Shown piece after piece: positions 5,899 to 7,988 of a stretch of 7,988 nt of DNA. A model generated the notes under the pieces. That model was not told the origin of the DNA. It did no database searches and worked only from the letters and a program-made list of their open reading frames with translations. This DNA comes from Methanomicrobia archaeon LH_S13 (GTDB lineage Archaea > Halobacteriota > Syntropharchaeia > Alkanophagales > Methanospirareceae): assembly GCA_023659785.1 (NCBI GenBank), contig JAGXOR010000052.1:1-7988 (forward strand), read 5' to 3'. Both the position numbers and the translations under genes were made by a program. Position 1 is the first letter of the stretch, and each line of letters starts with the position of its first letter.

Positions 5899-5974
5899 AT
5901 TATAATTTAGAGAACTTCACTCGTGAGAAACAAAATCCGTGAAAAAGTTTTTCTTAGCACTGCTTATTTTTAAA
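5899..5974 (+). promoter_or_regulatory. Promoter region of gltX
   Basis: Two TATA candidates precede gltX on the + strand. AATTATAATTTA at about 5901-5912 would start transcription near 5931. TTATTTTTAAAA at about 5964-5975 lies about 24 bases before ATG 5993, which would give a leaderless mRNA. No clear Shine-Dalgarno precedes 5993, which suits the second. Bases 5941-5974 resemble the leader element before nikQ. Confidence 0.4.
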
Positions 5975-5992
5975 ATGTGGAAGAAGCCGAAG

Positions 5993-7699
5993 ATGGAAGA
6001 GACAAAGACAGAAATAAGAAAATATGCGTTGCAGAATGCGGTGAAGTACGAGAAACCACCTAAAGAGGATGCTGTGCTGAAAAAAATGCTTGCTGAATAT
6101 CCCCATTTGAGGAAGGATGCGAAACTTCTCTCAACGTTGGTGAAAGAGGAGATAAAGAGTATAGAGTCAATGAGTAAGGAAGAGCGAGTAGAGGAATTGA
6201 ATAAGATAGCTCCGGAATTGGTAGCGGAGCTAAAAGTGAAAGAGAAAGAGAAAGAGAAACGTGAAGTTGGACTGCCGGAACTGCCTCTTGCGAAAGGCGA
6301 AAAAGTGGTGATGCGATTCGCACCCAACCCTAACGGCGCTGCGACGCTCGGCAGTACGCGAGGGATAATCGTGAATTCGGAGTATGCGAAGATGCACGAT
6401 GGTAAATTCATTCTGAGGTTTGATGACACCGACCCTGTGTTGAAGAGACCTTTGCTCGAAGCTTATGACTGGTACCTTGAAGATTGCGATTGGCTGGATG
6501 CCAAACCGGATGAAGTAGTAGTGGCATCGGAACGTATGGATTTGTATTACAAATATGCGGAGGAGCTGATAAAAAAGGGAGCGGCGTATGTTTGTTTTTG
6601 CCCTGCTGATGTTTTCAAAACGTATAAAGAACAAAAACTACCATGCCCTCACAGGAATGTCAACGTTGAAGCGAATATGGAATGTTGGGAAAAGATGTTA
6701 AAGGGCGTTTACGAAGAAAAAGAAGCGGATCTGAGGGTAAAAACGGACATGGCAAGTGAAGACCCGGCTTTGAGAGATTGGGTCGCATTTAGAATTTTAA
6801 AAAGAGAGCATCCGAGGGTTGGCGAAAAATACGTGGTATGGCCAACGCTGGATTTTGAATCTGCGATAGATGACCACTTGCTCGGCATAACGCATATAAT
6901 AAGGGGAAAGGACCTGAAGAAATCGGAAAAGCGACAGCGATTCTTATACAACCATCTCGGCTGGAAATATCCTGGAACAATAGTTTGGGGTAAGATAAAA
7001 ATGCAAGAGTTCGGTAAATTCAGCACTTCCGAACTGAGAAAACGGATAGAAAGCGGTGAATACGAAGGATGGAACGATCCGAGACTTCCAACGCTAAAAG
7101 CACTTCGCAGAAGAGGATTTCAGCCAGAAGCGATTCGTAAGTTCTTTATTTCTATCGGCATCACTCAAACCGATATCGCAGTGAGCATGAAGAACTTGTA
7201 TGCAGAGAACAGGAAAACGGTGGATGCACTCGCGTCGAGATACTTCTTTGTGCGTAATCCGAAGGAGATGAGAAAAAAAGATGAAAAATCCTTTGTGGCT
7301 AAAGCATTGAAACATCCTTCAAGAGAGGACTACCGGGAGATAAGGACAGGAAATACGGTTTACATAAGTGGAGATGATTTCGCTAAACTAAAACAGGGAC
7401 AACGAATACGGCTAAAATTCCTCTATGATGTGGAAATAGAGCAAATCGAGCCGCTGGTTGCGAACGTCGTTGAAACCCCTGCGGAAGACGTCCCGATTAT
7501 TCAATGGGCGCCATCAGAAGGTATAAAAGTCGTAGTGAAGAAGCCTGACGGGACAGATGAAGGCATAGGCGAGCCTTTGATTGCTTCGGAGCTCGGCAAT
7601 GTGGTTCAGTTCGAAAGATACGGGTTCGTCAGGATTGATTCGGTGGTGGAAAAAGAAGAGGGAAAAGAAAAAGAAGTAGTGGCGTATTTCACGCATTAA
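5993..7699 (+). CDS. gltX: Glutamyl-tRNA synthetase, archaeal type
   Basis: This cytoplasmic class I enzyme attaches glutamate to tRNA(Glu). In archaea it usually also charges tRNA(Gln), later corrected by the GatDE amidotransferase. From ATG 5993 it has 568 residues, normal for the archaeal form. The N-terminal helical domain (about 1-95: EIRKYALQNAVKYE, YPHLRKDAKLL) is archaeal/eukaryotic-specific. The catalytic core begins VVMRFAPNPNG, with the HIGH position reading TLGS (118-121), followed by RFDDTDP (142-148). A zinc-like C-x-C-x14-C-x-H set lies at 201, 203, 218 and 220. KMSKS is KFSTS (342-346). A beta-barrel anticodon-binding region fills the C-terminus. Earlier in-frame starts exist (ATG 5975, GTG 5939), but they add MWKKPK or KKFFLALLIF, unlike homologues, and the second overlaps a leader motif. 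A lysine/glutamate run near 83-91 comes from an AAAGAG repeat at 6237-6260. Confidence 0.93.
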   Translation: MEETKTEIRKYALQNAVKYEKPPKEDAVLKKMLAEYPHLRKDAKLLSTLVKEEIKSIESMSKEERVEELNKIAPELVAELKVKEKEKEKREVGLPELPLAKGEKVVMRFAPNPNGAATLGSTRGIIVNSEYAKMHDGKFILRFDDTDPVLKRPLLEAYDWYLEDCDWLDAKPDEVVVASERMDLYYKYAEELIKKGAAYVCFCPADVFKTYKEQKLPCPHRNVNVEANMECWEKMLKGVYEEKEADLRVKTDMASEDPALRDWVAFRILKREHPRVGEKYVVWPTLDFESAIDDHLLGITHIIRGKDLKKSEKRQRFLYNHLGWKYPGTIVWGKIKMQEFGKFSTSELRKRIESGEYEGWNDPRLPTLKALRRRGFQPEAIRKFFISIGITQTDIAVSMKNLYAENRKTVDALASRYFFVRNPKEMRKKDEKSFVAKALKHPSREDYREIRTGNTVYISGDDFAKLKQGQRIRLKFLYDVEIEQIEPLVANVVETPAEDVPIIQWAPSEGIKVVVKKPDGTDEGIGEPLIASELGNVVQFERYGFVRIDSVVEKEEGKEKEVVAYFTH

Positions 7700-7701
7700 A
7701 A

Positions 7702-7726
7702 CAAACTTTCTTTGAAAGAAAGTTTG
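7702..7726 (+). terminator. Perfect palindrome after gltX, probable terminator or processing site
   Basis: CAAACTTTCTTT (7702-7713) and AAAGAAAGTTTG (7715-7726) are perfect 12-base arms around a single G, starting two bases after the gltX stop. A further AGAAACTTTTATC follows at about 7732-7744. It resembles an end-of-transcript hairpin, although the arms themselves are A/T-rich. Confidence 0.5.
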
Positions 7727-7756
7727 ACCAAAGAAACTTTTATCCCATCCACAGCC

Positions 7757-7987
7757 TTATAGCAGGTATCCAGTCGGTGTATGTTTTTCCATTTGCGCAA
7801 TGAATTTATCGCAAGTGATTGTTCCTCCTGTTACGTCCTTGCTTGGCTCGTGTATTATCTGAGGATAAGAACCCGTTTTTACGACATAGCGGGGTTGACC
7901 TTGATATAAATTGAGGACACTTAATCTGTCATGATTAGGTGTCCGAGATGAAGAAGATATTAATTGTTGAAAAGAGGAAAAAGGCAA
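7757..7987 (-). CDS. Possible C-terminal fragment of an unknown protein
   Basis: A frame open from near the window edge ends with TAA at 7757-7759. Its second half (YQGQPRYVVKTGSYPQIIHE and on to MEKHTPTGYLL) has a natural protein-like composition. Its first 25 residues, antisense to the new + strand gene and its inverted repeat, are serine-rich and look like shadow sequence. There is no ATG before the final eleven residues and no ribosome binding site. I do not recognise the family. It may be the 3' end of a gene cut by a rearrangement near 7915, or chance. Confidence 0.3.
   Translation of the reverse strand: MPFSSFQQLISSSSRTPNHDRLSVLNLYQGQPRYVVKTGSYPQIIHEPSKDVTGGTITCDKFIAQMEKHTPTGYLL
7903..7912 (+). 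promoter_or_regulatory. TATA box of the gene starting at 7948
   Basis: GATATAAATT is a good archaeal TATA box; transcription would be expected near 7930-7935, giving a leader of under 20 bases. Confidence 0.45.
7915..7944. repeat. 12-base inverted repeat over the start region of the 7948 gene
   Basis: GGACACTTAATC (7915-7926) and GATTAGGTGTCC (7933-7944) are inverted repeats with a single mismatch that would be a T-G pair in RNA, around loop TGTCAT. The right arm contains the AGGTG ribosome binding site (7937-7941). It could be an operator, an RNA switch for translation, or part of a mobile element end. Confidence 0.5.
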
Positions 7988-7988
7988 A
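7948..7988 (+). CDS. Start of an unidentified gene, cut by the window edge
   Basis: ATG at 7948-7950 opens MKKILIVEKRKKA and runs off the window. AGGTG at 7937-7941 lies six bases before it, and a TATA box lies at 7903-7912, so this looks like a real gene start. Thirteen residues are too few to name a function. The nearby inverted repeat would fit a self-regulated gene or a transposase, but neither is shown. Confidence 0.45.
   Translation, partial: MKKILIVEKRKKA

Noticed and set aside
5918..5931. TTCACTCGTGAGAA as a palindromic operator for gltX
   Set aside because: Only CTC/GAG pairs properly; the longer match fails when the arms are compared.
5939..5992. N-terminal extension of gltX from GTG 5939 (KKFFLALLIFKMWKKPK)
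   Set aside because: It is hydrophobic and unlike GluRS N-termini, overlaps a leader motif found elsewhere in the window, and ATG 5993 gives the expected distance to the conserved KYALQNAVKYE.
6235..6262. AAAGAG repeat in gltX as a regulatory microsatellite
   Set aside because: In frame and coding for a Lys-Glu linker between domains; no sign of phase variation.
5917..6429. 170-residue - strand frame within gltX
   Set aside because: Phenylalanine/serine-rich shadow of the lysine/glutamate-rich gltX N-terminus.

Overview
The window comes from an archaeon that makes coenzyme F430, so a methanogen or an anaerobic methane or alkane oxidiser using methyl-coenzyme M reductase. Several things support this. 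One gene is a Mur-ligase-like coenzyme F430 synthase (cfbE). The glutamyl-tRNA synthetase is of the archaeal type. Genes are preceded by TATA boxes and strong AGGAGGTGA-type ribosome binding sites. One exported protein ends in a PGF-CTERM archaeal sorting tail. Base composition is moderately AT-rich. From memory of the family, the synthetase resembles Methanosarcinales and relatives, but genus cannot be fixed from this window.

Layout. Bases 1-165 hold the last codons of a probable IS200/IS605-type tnpB on the + strand, with a hairpin resembling the omegaRNA/right end, then a short GC-rich hairpin. From 5792 down to 166, on the - strand, runs one gene cluster in transcription order: nikK, nikM, nikL, nikQ, nikO, cfbE. 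It is a complete ECF-type nickel importer followed directly by the enzyme that finishes the nickel tetrapyrrole F430. nikM and nikL overlap by 4 bases. The only real break is a 336-base gap between nikQ and nikO, which holds a decayed AbrB-type antitoxin/regulator gene in the opposite orientation and a probable secondary promoter for nikO-cfbE. From 5993 to 7699, divergent from the cluster, lies gltX, closed by a perfect AT-rich palindrome. Bases 7740-7988 hold a possible - strand C-terminal gene fragment and the first codons of a new + strand gene with its own TATA box and an imperfect inverted repeat covering its ribosome binding site.

How the genes work together. NikK and NikL are exported, membrane-anchored accessory proteins predicted to start with histidine after signal peptide removal. 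NikM is the substrate-binding membrane subunit with its N-terminal histidine, NikQ the coupling transmembrane subunit, and NikO the ATPase with a histidine-rich tail. Imported nickel would feed F430 synthesis, whose last ring closure is done by CfbE. A small palindrome between the TATA box and the expected start point of the nikK promoter is a candidate metal-responsive operator.

The most notable points are the nickel-import/F430 linkage, the run of histidines at every stage of the importer, the PGF-CTERM tail on NikK, the abrB relic inside the cluster, and a recurrent leader element at equal distance from two start codons. I found no sign of an entirely new system.
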